Assembly (NCBI RefSeq): GCF_000463075.2
Contig: NZ_AVAQ01000051.1
Location: 62,001-126,000 of the forward strand
Direction: 5' to 3'
Length of the DNA stretch: 64,000 nt
DNA from: Lactiplantibacillus plantarum EGD-AQ4
Lineage (GTDB): Bacteria > Bacillota > Bacilli > Lactobacillales > Lactobacillaceae
In this document: in pieces, positions 26,306 through 35,158 of the stretch
Numbering within the stretch: position 1 is the first letter of the stretch
How the letters are laid out: every line of letters begins with the position of its first letter
Program-made: the position numbers and the translations under genes
The notes under the pieces: generated by a model
What the model was told of the DNA's origin: nothing
Database searches by the model: none
Seen by the model: only the letters and a program-made list of their open reading frames with translations

Positions 26306-27136
26306 TTAAGCAAAGGTTGCCAATTGGGCCTTCGTCAAGGTATCGTTCATCCGACCACTACGGAAACCGCCCAAGTCGAGGGTCACGTAACGGAAGCCTA
26401 ACGACTGTAATTGACGGTTGACGCGGTCGTTGAAGACTAAGAAGTCGCCGATGCGTGCTTCTGGTAATTCAATTCGTGCAATGTCATCGTGGAACCGGAC
26501 CCGCACCGTTGGAAAACCTAAGTCCCGCAAGTACTTTTCTGCGGCCATCACTTGGGCAATGTTGTCATGCGTCAACGTTGTGCCATATGGGAAACGTGAG
26601 GATACGGAGCATGAGGCCACTTTGTTCCAGTTCGTTAAACCGAGTTCTTGTGCTAAAGCCCGCACATCCGTCTTAAAGAAGTCGGCTTCTTGTAATAAGC
26701 TCCGCGCGCCCGCTTCCGTCCGGGCCTTCAATCCTGGCCGATAATCATTTTCATCATTTTTGATCATACCATCCAAAACGGCGGCACTCCCGTTGTTTTC
26801 AGCAATGGTATTCAACCGGTCGTAGAATAACTTTTTAGCATAGTACCAGCTGTCAGGCGTATTGTGTTTGATATGGTCGTCGCTCAAATAATCGAGGGTT
26901 GTCCCTTGCACGTTGGCGCCTAATTCTTCGGCTAAACTGATGGCTTTGTCGAACTCTTCATCCGTGAATAATTCTGAATTGGCGACGACTGCCGTCACGT
27001 TATCGCGGCCTAACACATCCAAGGCCATTTTTAAAACTAGGGTACTGTCGATACCGCCGGAAAAGGCCACCGTGACCCGTTTTAAATCTTTCAAGGCGGC
27101 AATTAAAGTTGCTTTCTTCGTTGCTAAAGTTGTCAT
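26306..27136 (-). CDS. larE: LarE, sulfur-donating synthase for the nickel-pincer cofactor
   Basis: A 276-residue PP-loop ATP pyrophosphatase. LarE adenylates the carboxylate of the LarB product and gives up the sulfur of its own cysteine to make the dithio form of the pincer nucleotide. The SGGIDS P-loop is at residues 26-31. The sacrificial Cys falls at residue 176 in KVASCSVSSRF, exactly the published L. plantarum number. That agreement sets the start at 27136, not at the ATG 9 nt earlier that crowds the ribosome site. It is the last gene of larABCDE. Confidence 0.96.
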   Translation of the reverse strand: MTTLATKKATLIAALKDLKRVTVAFSGGIDSTLVLKMALDVLGRDNVTAVVANSELFTDEEFDKAISLAEELGANVQGTTLDYLSDDHIKHNTPDSWYYAKKLFYDRLNTIAENNGSAAVLDGMIKNDENDYRPGLKARTEAGARSLLQEADFFKTDVRALAQELGLTNWNKVASCSVSSRFPYGTTLTHDNIAQVMAAEKYLRDLGFPTVRVRFHDDIARIELPEARIGDFLVFNDRVNRQLQSLGFRYVTLDLGGFRSGRMNDTLTKAQLATFA

Positions 27137-27159
27137 AAATTCCATTCTTCTCTCTTAAT

Positions 27160-27876
27160 TTAATTAATCCCAAAAAAGCCATGCATGAACCAAGCGGCAC
27201 AGGCAGCACCGACAAATGGCGCGATGCCGGGAACGATGATCCCATATTGCCAGTCGCTATCCGCTTTGTTGGCGATCGGTAAAATTGCGTGGGCAATCCG
27301 GGGCCCCATATCACGCGCTAAGTTCATCGCGAAACCAGTCGGGCCACCTAGTCCCATCCCAATTGCCCAAACAAGCAGGCCGACACCGATTGGCACGATC
27401 CCCGGCGTTTTGATCTCAGAGATCGCTAAAATTCCAGAGATAAAAATAAAGGTATCGAATAATTCCACAAAGAAATTCCGCGGTAAGTTCCGAACGGCTG
27501 GCGCGGTACAGAACAAATTGCGAATCGTGATTGGTGAGATTTCATCTGTCGACGCTTTGAAATGGTCGGCATACATGATCCAAACAATCACTGAACCGAC
27601 AACGCCACCTAACACTTCGGCAATCGAATACGGAATGAACGCTGACCAGGCCAGGTTTCCTAGTAAACACTGCGCCAGCACCATGGCCGGGTTGATACAA
27701 ACGTTGCCAAAAATGAACAGGGCAATGCTGATTCCAAACCCCCACGTCGTAATCGCAAAAATATGACCGGAACCCCGGTACTTAGTGCCTTTCAACACGG
27801 AACTACAATGAACACCCACCCCAAAAATAATCATGAGGGCCGTGCCCATAAACTCGGCAATTAGCTGATGTCCCAA
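27160..27876 (-). CDS. larD: LarD, aquaglyceroporin-family lactic acid channel
   Basis: A 238-residue MIP-family channel with six membrane helices. The two half-helix signatures are altered from the standard NPA pair: NPAMVLAQ in the first half and NLARDMGPRIA in the second. Within the lar operon this GlpF-like protein transports both lactate enantiomers, so racemised D-lactate can be used for cell-wall precursors. It lies 5 nt after larC2 and 23 nt before larE. Confidence 0.93.
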   Translation of the reverse strand: MGHQLIAEFMGTALMIIFGVGVHCSSVLKGTKYRGSGHIFAITTWGFGISIALFIFGNVCINPAMVLAQCLLGNLAWSAFIPYSIAEVLGGVVGSVIVWIMYADHFKASTDEISPITIRNLFCTAPAVRNLPRNFFVELFDTFIFISGILAISEIKTPGIVPIGVGLLVWAIGMGLGGPTGFAMNLARDMGPRIAHAILPIANKADSDWQYGIIVPGIAPFVGAACAAWFMHGFFGIN

Positions 27877-27881
27877 AAAAA

Positions 27882-28316
27882 TTACGCCTCCTCTTCAATT
27901 TGGTCTACGGCAACCAAGGCTGCCTGGTAGACCGTCCTAAACGGAATATACAACTGTTGCGCCAGCTGTGCGCAATCCGCATATTCCGGCATTGTCTTCT
28001 TAATATCTTGATAGGTCGCCACTTTAACGCGAACGGCCCCGTACGGCGTGGCGACGGTCAAAAAGTGCCGTTGCATAATGGCGCGCTGCCACGTTTGGTA
28101 ACGCACACCGATTGTCGTGGTCTCTTGTAAAATCAACTTGGTCAATAAATCTTGATCGTCAACGTTTCCCAATACCGTTAACTTAATCGCTGGCCGATCT
28201 TTTTTCATCTGAATCGGGGTAAAAAACACATCGTATGCGCCCGCCGTTAATAACTGGTTCATCACGTAACCTAGCCCCTCACCCGTCTGGTCATCCAGAT
28301 TGGCCTCAATCATCAA
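27882..28316 (-). CDS. larC2: LarC2, C-terminal part of the nickel-inserting protein LarC
   Basis: A 144-residue frame that continues LarC after the larC1 stop in the -1 frame. As an independent frame it could start at TTG 28316 (MMIEANLDDQTGEGLGYV), but translation through the A10 slippery tract at 28356-28365 produces a continuous LarC1-LarC2 fusion: after EKKK it reads LSQQVVEQTADAVLM. The fused, full-length LarC is the form known to use CTP and insert nickel into the pincer nucleotide. It contains no other start with a convincing ribosome site, supporting frameshift expression. Confidence 0.92.
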   Translation of the reverse strand: MMIEANLDDQTGEGLGYVMNQLLTAGAYDVFFTPIQMKKDRPAIKLTVLGNVDDQDLLTKLILQETTTIGVRYQTWQRAIMQRHFLTVATPYGAVRVKVATYQDIKKTMPEYADCAQLAQQLYIPFRTVYQAALVAVDQIEEEA

Positions 28317-28351
28317 GACCGCATCGGCCGTCTGTTCAACGACTTGCTGAC

Positions 28352-29254
28352 TTAGTTTTTTTTTTCGAATAAGACCGCTCGCAACGCGTTAAAGCCACCC
28401 GTATCTCGTTTGCCAAATCCATAACCGACCTTCGTGGCAACGACGTGTTCTGGTAACGGCCCAAAGTCTTGCACTAACGTCTTCACAATGCCCATCCCAG
28501 TCGGCGTGATCAGTTCTGTATGCACATCTAAACGTTGCTGAATCGGAATCGCACTGCCAACTCGCATCTGCATCACCGCTGGAACGGGAACTGGCATCTG
28601 TCCGTGAGCCACGTTGATAAAGCCGCTGCCATCACTTAAGGGCGACGACATGATGGTATCGATCTGCATCAATTCCAATCCGACGCAGCAACCGACAATG
28701 TCGACAATGGAATCCAGTGCGCCCACTTCATGAAAATGCACTTCCGCTAGTGGCATGTGATGGACCGCCGCCTCTGCTTGCGCGATTTCCATAAAGATCG
28801 CTTTCGCGTGGTCTTTCACAGTATCTGATAAGTCACTCGTATCGATTAGCTGCTCAATATCTGCTAAATGGCGCGCTTCGTGATCATGATGATGCCCGGC
28901 TGCATGGTCATGATTATGTGTATGCGCATACTCATGCACATGATCGTGGTCATGTTTATGGTCATGGTCACATTCATGTTTATGTTCACATTCATGCTCA
29001 TGTTCATGATGATGGCCATATTCCTGATGTTGTTCCACAAAGCCATGGTCCTTGCCACCAGCGACCTGAACGTCAAAGCTCGTGCCATAGATACTACTCT
29101 GCGCTTCCCGGTGTCGAGTGAGTTCATAACCGTGGACGTGTAACTTAGCCAATTCGGTTTTTAATTGCTCAAAATCAAGGCCTAAATCGAGTAGCGCGCC
29201 TAGAAACATATCACCACTGATTCCCGAAAAAGCATCTAAATAAAGTGTTTGCAT
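28352..29254 (-). CDS. larC1: LarC1, N-terminal part of the nickel-inserting protein LarC
   Basis: A 300-residue frame opening MQTLYLDAFSGISGDM, the LarC N-terminus. Residues about 75-129 form an extreme His/Asp/Glu-rich segment (over 25 His), probably a nickel store. LarC is a CTP-dependent nickel-insertase that completes the pincer cofactor of lactate racemase. The frame ends ...LFEKKN at a TAA directly after ten consecutive A. A -1 slip there joins it to larC2. Without slipping, the shorter LarC1 with the His-rich part is made alone. Confidence 0.95.
   Translation of the reverse strand: MQTLYLDAFSGISGDMFLGALLDLGLDFEQLKTELAKLHVHGYELTRHREAQSSIYGTSFDVQVAGGKDHGFVEQHQEYGHHHEHEHECEHKHECDHDHKHDHDHVHEYAHTHNHDHAAGHHHDHEARHLADIEQLIDTSDLSDTVKDHAKAIFMEIAQAEAAVHHMPLAEVHFHEVGALDSIVDIVGCCVGLELMQIDTIMSSPLSDGSGFINVAHGQMPVPVPAVMQMRVGSAIPIQQRLDVHTELITPTGMGIVKTLVQDFGPLPEHVVATKVGYGFGKRDTGGFNALRAVLFEKKN
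28356..28365 (-). other. A10 slippery tract, programmed frameshift site in larC
   Basis: Ten consecutive A on the coding (minus) strand immediately before the larC1 stop codon. Comparing frames, the larC2 frame is offset by two bases downstream, equal to a -1 shift. The tract allows re-pairing of tRNA-Lys in the -1 frame. Confidence 0.85.
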
Positions 29255-29284
29255 TCGTCTTCTCCTTGTTCAGTTAACTGAACC

Positions 29285-30046
29285 TTACATTTGGTTGATC
29301 ATACTAGCGGAATACGCGGCGCCAAAACCATTATCAATATTGACCACGGTAATCCCCGACGCACAGCTATTGAGCATCGTCAGTAACGCGGTCATGCCTT
29401 GAAAGCTGGTTCCATAACCGATACTCGTGGGCACAGCAATCACCGGTTTGTCGACTAAACCGCCCACAACACTCGCGAGGGCACCTTCCATCCCAGCAAT
29501 CACGATCACCACCTGGGCACCACGAATCACATCGAGTTTGGCAAATAAACGGTGAATACCGGCAACACCGACGTCATAGACCCGCTCAACGCGATTACCA
29601 AACGTCTCGGCTGTAACTGCAGCTTCTTCAGCGACCGGTTGATCGGAGGTTCCCGCTGTCACCACGGCAATGTAATCTTGAGTCTTCGGTGCCGGTCGTT
29701 CCCCAACCGTCATACACTGCGCCGTCGCGTGATAAACGGCCGTTGGCAATGCCGGCTGTAGCGCCGCAAATTTGTCTGCAGATAACCGGGTCGTTAAAAT
29801 CGGTAATGCTGACGTTGGTGCCGATACCGACTGTTGTGATAACGCCTTAACGATGCCGACGATTTGGGTGGCCGTCTTACCCGCACCGTAGATGACCTCA
29901 GGAAAGCCATTGCGGCGTTGCCGGTCTAAATCGACGTTTGCGAAACCCAACGCTGCTGTTTTACCTGCTTCTAACTGTTGTGCGGCTGCCGTCGGACTCA
30001 ATTGCCCAGCCGCCACCTGTTGTAGGATTTCTGTCGTGGTTGCCAT
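29285..30046 (-). CDS. larB: LarB, carboxylase-hydrolase of nickel-pincer cofactor synthesis
   Basis: A 253-residue protein with an AIR-carboxylase-like (PurE-type) C-terminal domain. It carboxylates the nicotinic acid ring of NaAD and releases AMP, forming the pincer mononucleotide backbone. The conserved stretch [19 protein letters not shown] and the NSCASG motif (Cys228, which I take as the catalytic Cys) are visible. Its ATG begins one base after the larA stop (TAG-C-ATG), so it is translated together with larA. Confidence 0.94.
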   Translation of the reverse strand: MATTTEILQQVAAGQLSPTAAAQQLEAGKTAALGFANVDLDRQRRNGFPEVIYGAGKTATQIVGIVKALSQQSVSAPTSALPILTTRLSADKFAALQPALPTAVYHATAQCMTVGERPAPKTQDYIAVVTAGTSDQPVAEEAAVTAETFGNRVERVYDVGVAGIHRLFAKLDVIRGAQVVIVIAGMEGALASVVGGLVDKPVIAVPTSIGYGTSFQGMTALLTMLNSCASGITVVNIDNGFGAAYSASMINQM

Positions 30047-30047
30047 G

Positions 30048-31322
30048 CTACTTCACAATAACGCCTAAGCCATCAGGAATGACCGTTACTTTAGCTGCTT
30101 GCCCCTCACGCGCATAGGCTTTTGCCAGCGCTTCATCAAGAGTCGTGGCCAATTCCATGTGCAGCTTGGCAATCAAATCTGGATCAACCAAATCTGAAAC
30201 AAAGATCACGTGATGATGTACGAGGATGCGGGCGAAAATCTGCGCCGTCCACTGGTCTGGAACTGTTTTGAGCCGCGGCGTGTTGATTGCTTGGTCCAAA
30301 AATTCCTTGGGGTCGTCAACGTCGGCTAAATTATGATAAAAGCCGTCGCCACCATGACCATCACGCGCACCGGCTACCATAATGATCGTGCCGCCTTCTT
30401 TATTGGTTGCTTCGGCCGCCGTCATCCCTTTAACGGCTTGATAAACATTTTGATCAAGTGGATAACCACCGTTAGTCGAAATGGCGATATCACAGTCGAT
30501 CGCGGGCACACTGGAGAGTTCTTTGACAAAGTCACACCCTACTTTATGGGCCGCTTCCATATCGCCGGCAAAGGAGCCAATGATTTTTTTATCTTCGTCT
30601 AACACAACGTTGATAATGAACGCCAACTTAGCTGTCCGCGCGGCGTAAACCATGTCCTTGTGAATCGGATTATGCATTAGATTCCCAGTACGCGCTTTAG
30701 GTGAATTAATAAATTCGCCCGAGTGGTTCGCCATGATTGTCTTATATGAGGCGATGCCTGGCAAAACCGACTTGCGCCCACCCGAAAAACCGGCAAAAAA
30801 GTGGGATTCAATGAAGCCTTCAGAGATCAGCAAATCTGCTTCGGCCGCAACTTTATTAATAATGCAATCGCCACCAGATGGCAGCTGGCCAATTTTGACC
30901 ATACTACTGTCGTCGGTCGAAACGTGCATCACGATTTCCTCATGATTGACGATATCTTCACCATACTTATTCACGAGTTCTTCGTGCGTCGAAGGCCGAT
31001 GAAAGCCAGTCGCGACTAGAATTCTAATCCGGGCATCCGGTGCTACCGACCGAATCCGCCGCAATAGAATTGGCGTGATAATGTGGGAAGGCACGGGGCG
31101 CGTGTGGTCCGAGCTAATAATGACGATATTGTGCTTACCGCGTGCGAGTTCTTCTAACTTAGGCGTGCCGATCGGATTGTCTAATGATTGTTCGACCGTT
31201 TCCTGTTCTGATAATTTGTTATGATATGTTGCAGCTTGCGACACTAACTTCCCGGCATAATTTTCATCGTTAATTTCAGCCGTCAGCGTGCGCTTGTCAT
31301 AGGGTAAATCAATTGAAACCAT
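30048..31322 (-). CDS. larA: LarA, nickel-pincer lactate racemase
   Basis: A 424-residue lactate racemase that interconverts L- and D-lactate using a covalent nickel-pincer nucleotide. Starting at the ATG at 31322, the known active-site residues fall exactly in published numbering: Asp72 and Arg75 (SDHTR), His108 (GFHRP), His174 (ESHFFAG), Lys184 that carries the cofactor (GGRKSVLPG), and His200 (MANH). An upstream in-frame extension to 31364 breaks this numbering and lacks a ribosome site, whereas AAAGAGGATGG precedes 31322. It is the first gene of larABCDE and is divergent from larR. Confidence 0.98.
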   Translation of the reverse strand: MVSIDLPYDKRTLTAEINDENYAGKLVSQAATYHNKLSEQETVEQSLDNPIGTPKLEELARGKHNIVIISSDHTRPVPSHIITPILLRRIRSVAPDARIRILVATGFHRPSTHEELVNKYGEDIVNHEEIVMHVSTDDSSMVKIGQLPSGGDCIINKVAAEADLLISEGFIESHFFAGFSGGRKSVLPGIASYKTIMANHSGEFINSPKARTGNLMHNPIHKDMVYAARTAKLAFIINVVLDEDKKIIGSFAGDMEAAHKVGCDFVKELSSVPAIDCDIAISTNGGYPLDQNVYQAVKGMTAAEATNKEGGTIIMVAGARDGHGGDGFYHNLADVDDPKEFLDQAINTPRLKTVPDQWTAQIFARILVHHHVIFVSDLVDPDLIAKLHMELATTLDEALAKAYAREGQAAKVTVIPDGLGVIVK

Positions 31323-31451
31323 GACTTTGAGCCATCCTCTTTCCTCAAAAGCTAATTTTTGCATGCACGTTTTGTTATACTAGTAGTCGCGACGGTTGTC
31401 CGCTACATTTCAAGTTTTCAAAAATAGTTAACAAATGTATACTTTAAATGC

Positions 31452-31504
31452 GATTGTCACAATCACGAAAACCGCTATGCTTAAGAAGCGTCATTGTCGT
31501 GATT
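31452..31504. promoter_or_regulatory. Paired dyads in the larA-larR intergenic region, candidate Lar boxes
   Basis: GATTGT-C-ACAATC at 31452-31464 and the related CATTGTCGTGATT at 31492-31504 start exactly 40 bp apart, about four helical turns, so both face one side of the DNA. LarR is known to bind palindromic Lar boxes here to activate larA in response to L-lactate. Identity of these two as the boxes is inferred from position and symmetry. Confidence 0.5.
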
Positions 31505-31572
31505 AGCGTTGAGAATCGCTATTTTAATGCACTCAACCTTAAATTTATTCACGAAAGAACTGAAAAACTAAG

Positions 31573-32238
31573 ATGGTATTAACTGATATTGAATATTTAC
31601 TGAGTTATTTGGAAGCCCATCACGTGCCGACGATCCAGAAAAAACGGCACACTTATTTGACTTATCATGGTCTGGCCGAGCATTACACCTACGTTTTGAA
31701 GGACGGCATCATCAAAAACAGCATTATTTTGCAAGACGGGCGCGAATATAATTTGTCTTATATCGCCAAACCGGATGTGATCTCCCTGTTGCGCGATGAG
31801 GTCTCCCGATCGACTGACCAACCGTTTAACGTCCGCATCGAATCCGAATACGCGACCTTTTATCAAGTCAATCGCGTCGCTTTTTGGAAGTACGTCAACA
31901 GTACGCCGGAGCTTCAAAATTACGTCAAAAACTACTACCGCAAAAAGTTATCCGAAAACATTTTGCGCCTACAGCGGATGGTGATGAATGGCAAGAAGGG
32001 TGCGATTTGTGCGTTTATTTATAGCCTAGTGGATTTATTTGGCCGCAAAGTCAACGATGGTATCCTGATCGACTTCGTAGTAACAAATGATGACATTGCC
32101 GGCTTCTGTGGCATTAGTTCCCGCAGCAGCGTTAATCGGATGTTGAAAGAATTGCGCACGGATGGCGTGATTACGGTCCAAAATCACAAGTTCATTATTC
32201 AAGATGTCAGCTACCTCTTAGACCAAATTGCAAATTAG
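31573..32238 (+). CDS. larR: LarR, CRP/FNR-family activator of the lar operon
   Basis: A 221-residue regulator with an N-terminal cyclic-nucleotide-binding-like beta-roll and a C-terminal winged helix (NDDIAGFCGISSRSSVNRMLKELRTDGVI, near residues 175-205). In L. plantarum LarR activates larABCDE when L-lactate exceeds D-lactate. It is divergent from larA and heads the nickel-transporter genes larMN, larQ and larO. Confidence 0.93.
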   Translation: MVLTDIEYLLSYLEAHHVPTIQKKRHTYLTYHGLAEHYTYVLKDGIIKNSIILQDGREYNLSYIAKPDVISLLRDEVSRSTDQPFNVRIESEYATFYQVNRVAFWKYVNSTPELQNYVKNYYRKKLSENILRLQRMVMNGKKGAICAFIYSLVDLFGRKVNDGILIDFVVTNDDIAGFCGISSRSSVNRMLKELRTDGVITVQNHKFIIQDVSYLLDQIAN

Positions 32239-32252
32239 TGAGGTGCTCATCC

Positions 32253-33239
32253 GTGCATATTCCGGATAATTATTTAAGTCCCGCGACCTGCGGAACCCTA
32301 GTCACAGCGATGGTCCCCGTTTGGACCGTTGCCGTCTTGAAAGTCAAAGTTCAACTCAAAACACATCGTGAAACCCTGCCAATGCTCGGTATTGCCGCGT
32401 CATTGGCATTTTTGATTATGATGTTTAACCTCCCAATTCCAGGCGGAACGACGGCCCATGCCGTTGGCGGCACGCTACTGGCGGTGCTGATTGGACCGTG
32501 GGCGGCTTGTCTTGCACTGACCGTGACGTTACTACTACAAGCGCTATTATTCGGTGACGGCGGCATCCTCGCTTTTGGAGCCAACGCCCTGAACATGGCC
32601 GTCATTATGCCGTTCGTCGGTTACGCCTGCTACCGGCTGGGTCAAAAATGGCAGCATGAAAAATTAGGACTGGCTGTTGGCGCCTATTTGGGCATAAACA
32701 TGGCGGCACTCGTTGCGGGAATTGAGCTCGGATTACAACCGCTCTTAGCGCATACGACAAGTGGCGCCCCGCTCTACTGCCCGTATGGTCTCAACATCAC
32801 CATACCGGCCATGCTAGCGGCGCACTTACTGGTCGCGGGCTGGGTCGAAGTCGTGTTCACGTTACTCGTCTTTCAATTCGTGAAACGCGTCGCGCCGACC
32901 AACCTCTATCAGACGCCACCGCGTCGAAATCACCGGCCCTGGATTGCCTTATTGCTGGGACTAGCCGTGCTTTCGCCTTTAGGCCTCCTAGCAAGTAATA
33001 CTGCTTGGGGCGAATGGTCGCCTCGTGAACTTCAGCAACGTCTGGTGCAACAGCACATTAGCACCCACGCGCCACAAGGGATGGTTCACGGTTTTCATTT
33101 TCAAGCGTTATTTAGCGACTATACGATTGCCGGATTACCGGTTAGTCTGGGATACATTTTGTCTGGAATAACTGCCATTTTGATTTTTCTCCTATTGATT
33201 CGAGGCCTTCAACATGAAACCAACCCGTCACACCGCTGA
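32253..33239 (+). CDS. larMN: LarMN, nickel ECF-type transporter substrate-binding membrane protein
   Basis: A 328-residue fusion of a CbiM-like membrane protein (residues about 1-220) and a CbiN-like tail with two helices (about 232-325). I place the start at GTG 32253, giving Met-His-Ile-Pro-Asp. In CbiM/NikM proteins the N-terminal amine and His2 bind the metal, so the upstream extension to 32238 would destroy the site; GAGGTG precedes the GTG. It imports nickel for the pincer cofactor. The end overlaps larQ by 26 nt. Confidence 0.92.
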   Translation: MHIPDNYLSPATCGTLVTAMVPVWTVAVLKVKVQLKTHRETLPMLGIAASLAFLIMMFNLPIPGGTTAHAVGGTLLAVLIGPWAACLALTVTLLLQALLFGDGGILAFGANALNMAVIMPFVGYACYRLGQKWQHEKLGLAVGAYLGINMAALVAGIELGLQPLLAHTTSGAPLYCPYGLNITIPAMLAAHLLVAGWVEVVFTLLVFQFVKRVAPTNLYQTPPRRNHRPWIALLLGLAVLSPLGLLASNTAWGEWSPRELQQRLVQQHISTHAPQGMVHGFHFQALFSDYTIAGLPVSLGYILSGITAILIFLLLIRGLQHETNPSHR

Positions 33240-34035
33240 TTTACCAACGTGGCTGCAAACGAACACGACGGTTGCCACCGCTACTACTAAGCATCAGTGG
33301 TGGCAACGTAATCAGCAGCATTTACGCCAATTGCTGAGCCGCCTCGCGCAACCGACGCCGGTCACCGTTACGATGCACTGGCAAATCGCCCCGCAATTCA
33401 AGTTGATTCGGTTACTACTGCTGGTCATCTTGATTGCTGTGAGCCGTAACGTCATCCTGTTATGGGGACTGGCCCTACTGATTGGTGGCCAATTATTATG
33501 GTTACCACCGCAACAGCTCCGCCATTTCATCAAAAGTTGGCTCATTAGCGTTGCGGCGGCACTACTCTTCGTTTTGCCTAGCTACTGGCTAGCTGGCCCC
33601 AGCACCTTATTATTTTTCGGTCTCAAAACTAGTCTAATGCTGGCAAACGCCCAGTATTACCGTCTAACGACGCCGTTTCAAGCGTTATTAACAGGCTTGA
33701 AGGCGCTCCACTGCCCCGACCTGTTAATCATGACTCTAGCCATTGCGATCACTTATTTGCGGATGCTCGGACAACATTTATTGTTAACGATGGAAGCCTT
33801 AGAATTACGGACCGTGGCACCAGCGGCTCATCCGTACCGTTTGATTGGTGCGTTATTCGGTAATTTATATCTCAAAAGTTACGCGTACGCGCTGGAACTC
33901 TATGCGGCAATGGAAGCACGTGGCTTCAACGGACATTATGCACGGGCAACGACACATTCAACACATTGGCGTGATTATCTGGCCTTAACACCGGCATTAA
34001 TCGTGTGGGCCGTCTTTATTTTCTGGGGGCATTAA
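33214..34035 (+). CDS. larQ: LarQ, transmembrane coupling subunit of the nickel ECF transporter
   Basis: A 273-residue CbiQ/EcfT-family protein with membrane helices between residues 65-140 and at the C-terminus. The cytoplasmic coupling-helix motifs are visible (LELRTVAP and AMEARGFNGHYA, the Ala-Arg-Gly type signatures that contact the ATPase). It overlaps larMN and is followed after one base by larO. Confidence 0.92.
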   Translation: MKPTRHTADLPTWLQTNTTVATATTKHQWWQRNQQHLRQLLSRLAQPTPVTVTMHWQIAPQFKLIRLLLLVILIAVSRNVILLWGLALLIGGQLLWLPPQQLRHFIKSWLISVAAALLFVLPSYWLAGPSTLLFFGLKTSLMLANAQYYRLTTPFQALLTGLKALHCPDLLIMTLAIAITYLRMLGQHLLLTMEALELRTVAPAAHPYRLIGALFGNLYLKSYAYALELYAAMEARGFNGHYARATTHSTHWRDYLALTPALIVWAVFIFWGH

Positions 34036-34036
34036 C

Positions 34037-34768
34037 GTGGTATTGATTAAATTGGTAAATATTTGCTATGATTATCCTGATACATGTGGGTTAAACGCAC
34101 TCAATTTGACGATTGATGCGGGTGAGTTTGTGTGTCTCATGGGTCCCAATGGCTCGGGTAAATCGACATTGTTTCGGCTCCTCAGTGGCTTAGCGAGTCC
34201 CACCAGCGGCACTTACTGGTTACACGACCAAGCCATTACGGCTGACTACCTTGCAAACGCACAACAACGCCAGCGACTCCATCAACAAATCGGGATGGTC
34301 TTTCAAAACACTGACGTCCAGTTGTTTAACACTTCGGTCGCGGCCGAAGTTGCGTTCGGGCCCCGCCAACTGGGATTATCTGCGGCCACCATCAAGCAAC
34401 GTGTCGACGATTGCTTGGCACTAACTGACTGCGGCGACTTGGCCGACCGCGTCCCGTACCAACTGTCGGGTGGCGAGAAGAAGCGCGTGGCACTAGCTAG
34501 CGTGCTCGCATTAAACCCGGAAATTTTATTGTTAGATGAACCGTTGAACGGCCTCACGATCGCCGCTCAACAGCACATGCTGACCCTACTGCAACGGCTA
34601 CAAGTTGCTGGCAAGACGATCATTATGGCGAGCCACAACTATCAACAAGTTCAAACCGTTGGCGAACGTTTCATTATTTTTAATCCTACCCACCAAGTCG
34701 ACGCTGACCTAACGCGTACTGCCCTAGCGCAGCAACCCGCACGGCAAGCGCAATTGATGACTTTATAA
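34037..34768 (+). CDS. larO: LarO, ATPase subunit of the nickel ECF transporter
   Basis: A 243-residue ABC ATPase of CbiO type. Walker A is GPNGSGKST (residues about 36-44), the Q-loop is VFQNTDVQLF, the signature is LSGGEKKRVALA, and Walker B is EILLLDEPLNGL. The start is GTG one base after the larQ stop, with GGGGG upstream. It energises nickel uptake with LarMN and LarQ. Confidence 0.93.
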   Translation: MVLIKLVNICYDYPDTCGLNALNLTIDAGEFVCLMGPNGSGKSTLFRLLSGLASPTSGTYWLHDQAITADYLANAQQRQRLHQQIGMVFQNTDVQLFNTSVAAEVAFGPRQLGLSAATIKQRVDDCLALTDCGDLADRVPYQLSGGEKKRVALASVLALNPEILLLDEPLNGLTIAAQQHMLTLLQRLQVAGKTIIMASHNYQQVQTVGERFIIFNPTHQVDADLTRTALAQQPARQAQLMTL

Positions 34769-34786
34769 TTAAGAGGAGTTGAGAAG

Positions 34787-35020
34787 ATGCTTAATCCAAA
34801 TACTGAAATCCATCGTGGTTGGAACCGGCGCGTCGTTACCGGCAAGACCTTAGCTGAATGTGACGAACGTTTAGTGAAATATTTAAACGATCAAGATTAC
34901 GGTTCAGGTGAATTCGTCGTTTTACATGAAAATGACGGCAGTAACGAAAATACCGGCTACGACTTACCTGATGGCGACAAATGCTACATCAGTTTCTTGA
35001 TTTACAACAGCCGACTTTAA
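34787..35020 (+). CDS. Small soluble protein of unknown function, 77 aa
   Basis: A 77-residue acidic protein starting MLNPNTEIHRGW 18 nt after larO, with AGAGGAG upstream. It has no membrane segment, signal peptide or Cys motif and was not recognised. It ends ahead of a strong terminator, so it is the last gene of the larR-larMN-larQ-larO transcript if there is no internal promoter. A role in nickel or lactate handling would be only guilt by association. Confidence 0.75.
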   Translation: MLNPNTEIHRGWNRRVVTGKTLAECDERLVKYLNDQDYGSGEFVVLHENDGSNENTGYDLPDGDKCYISFLIYNSRL

Positions 35021-35033
35021 GTTGGAGCAACAC

Positions 35034-35076
35034 AAAAAATGCTTACTAGTGATTGATCACTGGTAAGCATTTTTTG
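35034..35076. terminator. Terminator of the larR-larO transcript
   Basis: A 19-bp near-perfect stem (35034-35052 with 35057-35075) with A and T runs at its base. Confidence 0.88.
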
Positions 35077-35140
35077 TTAAGCTAACGATCTATTCTGATT
35101 TTGGTCCTAATTGTGTCACCATTATCCGTCGAAACAAAAT

Positions 35141-35156
35141 TGTTTCACGTGAAACA
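35141..35156. promoter_or_regulatory. parS: parS site 2
   Basis: A perfect TGTTTCACGTGAAACA palindrome, ending three bases before the stop codon of the convergent 249-aa gene. Confidence 0.93.
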
Positions 35157-35158
35157 TC

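Noticed and set aside
28864-29143. Met- and His-rich frames overlapping larC1
   Set aside because: They are out-of-frame readings of the His-codon repeats in larC1.
34303-34845. Minus-strand frames over larO and its 3' end
   Set aside because: They are shadows of larO and of the 77-aa gene with no start signals.
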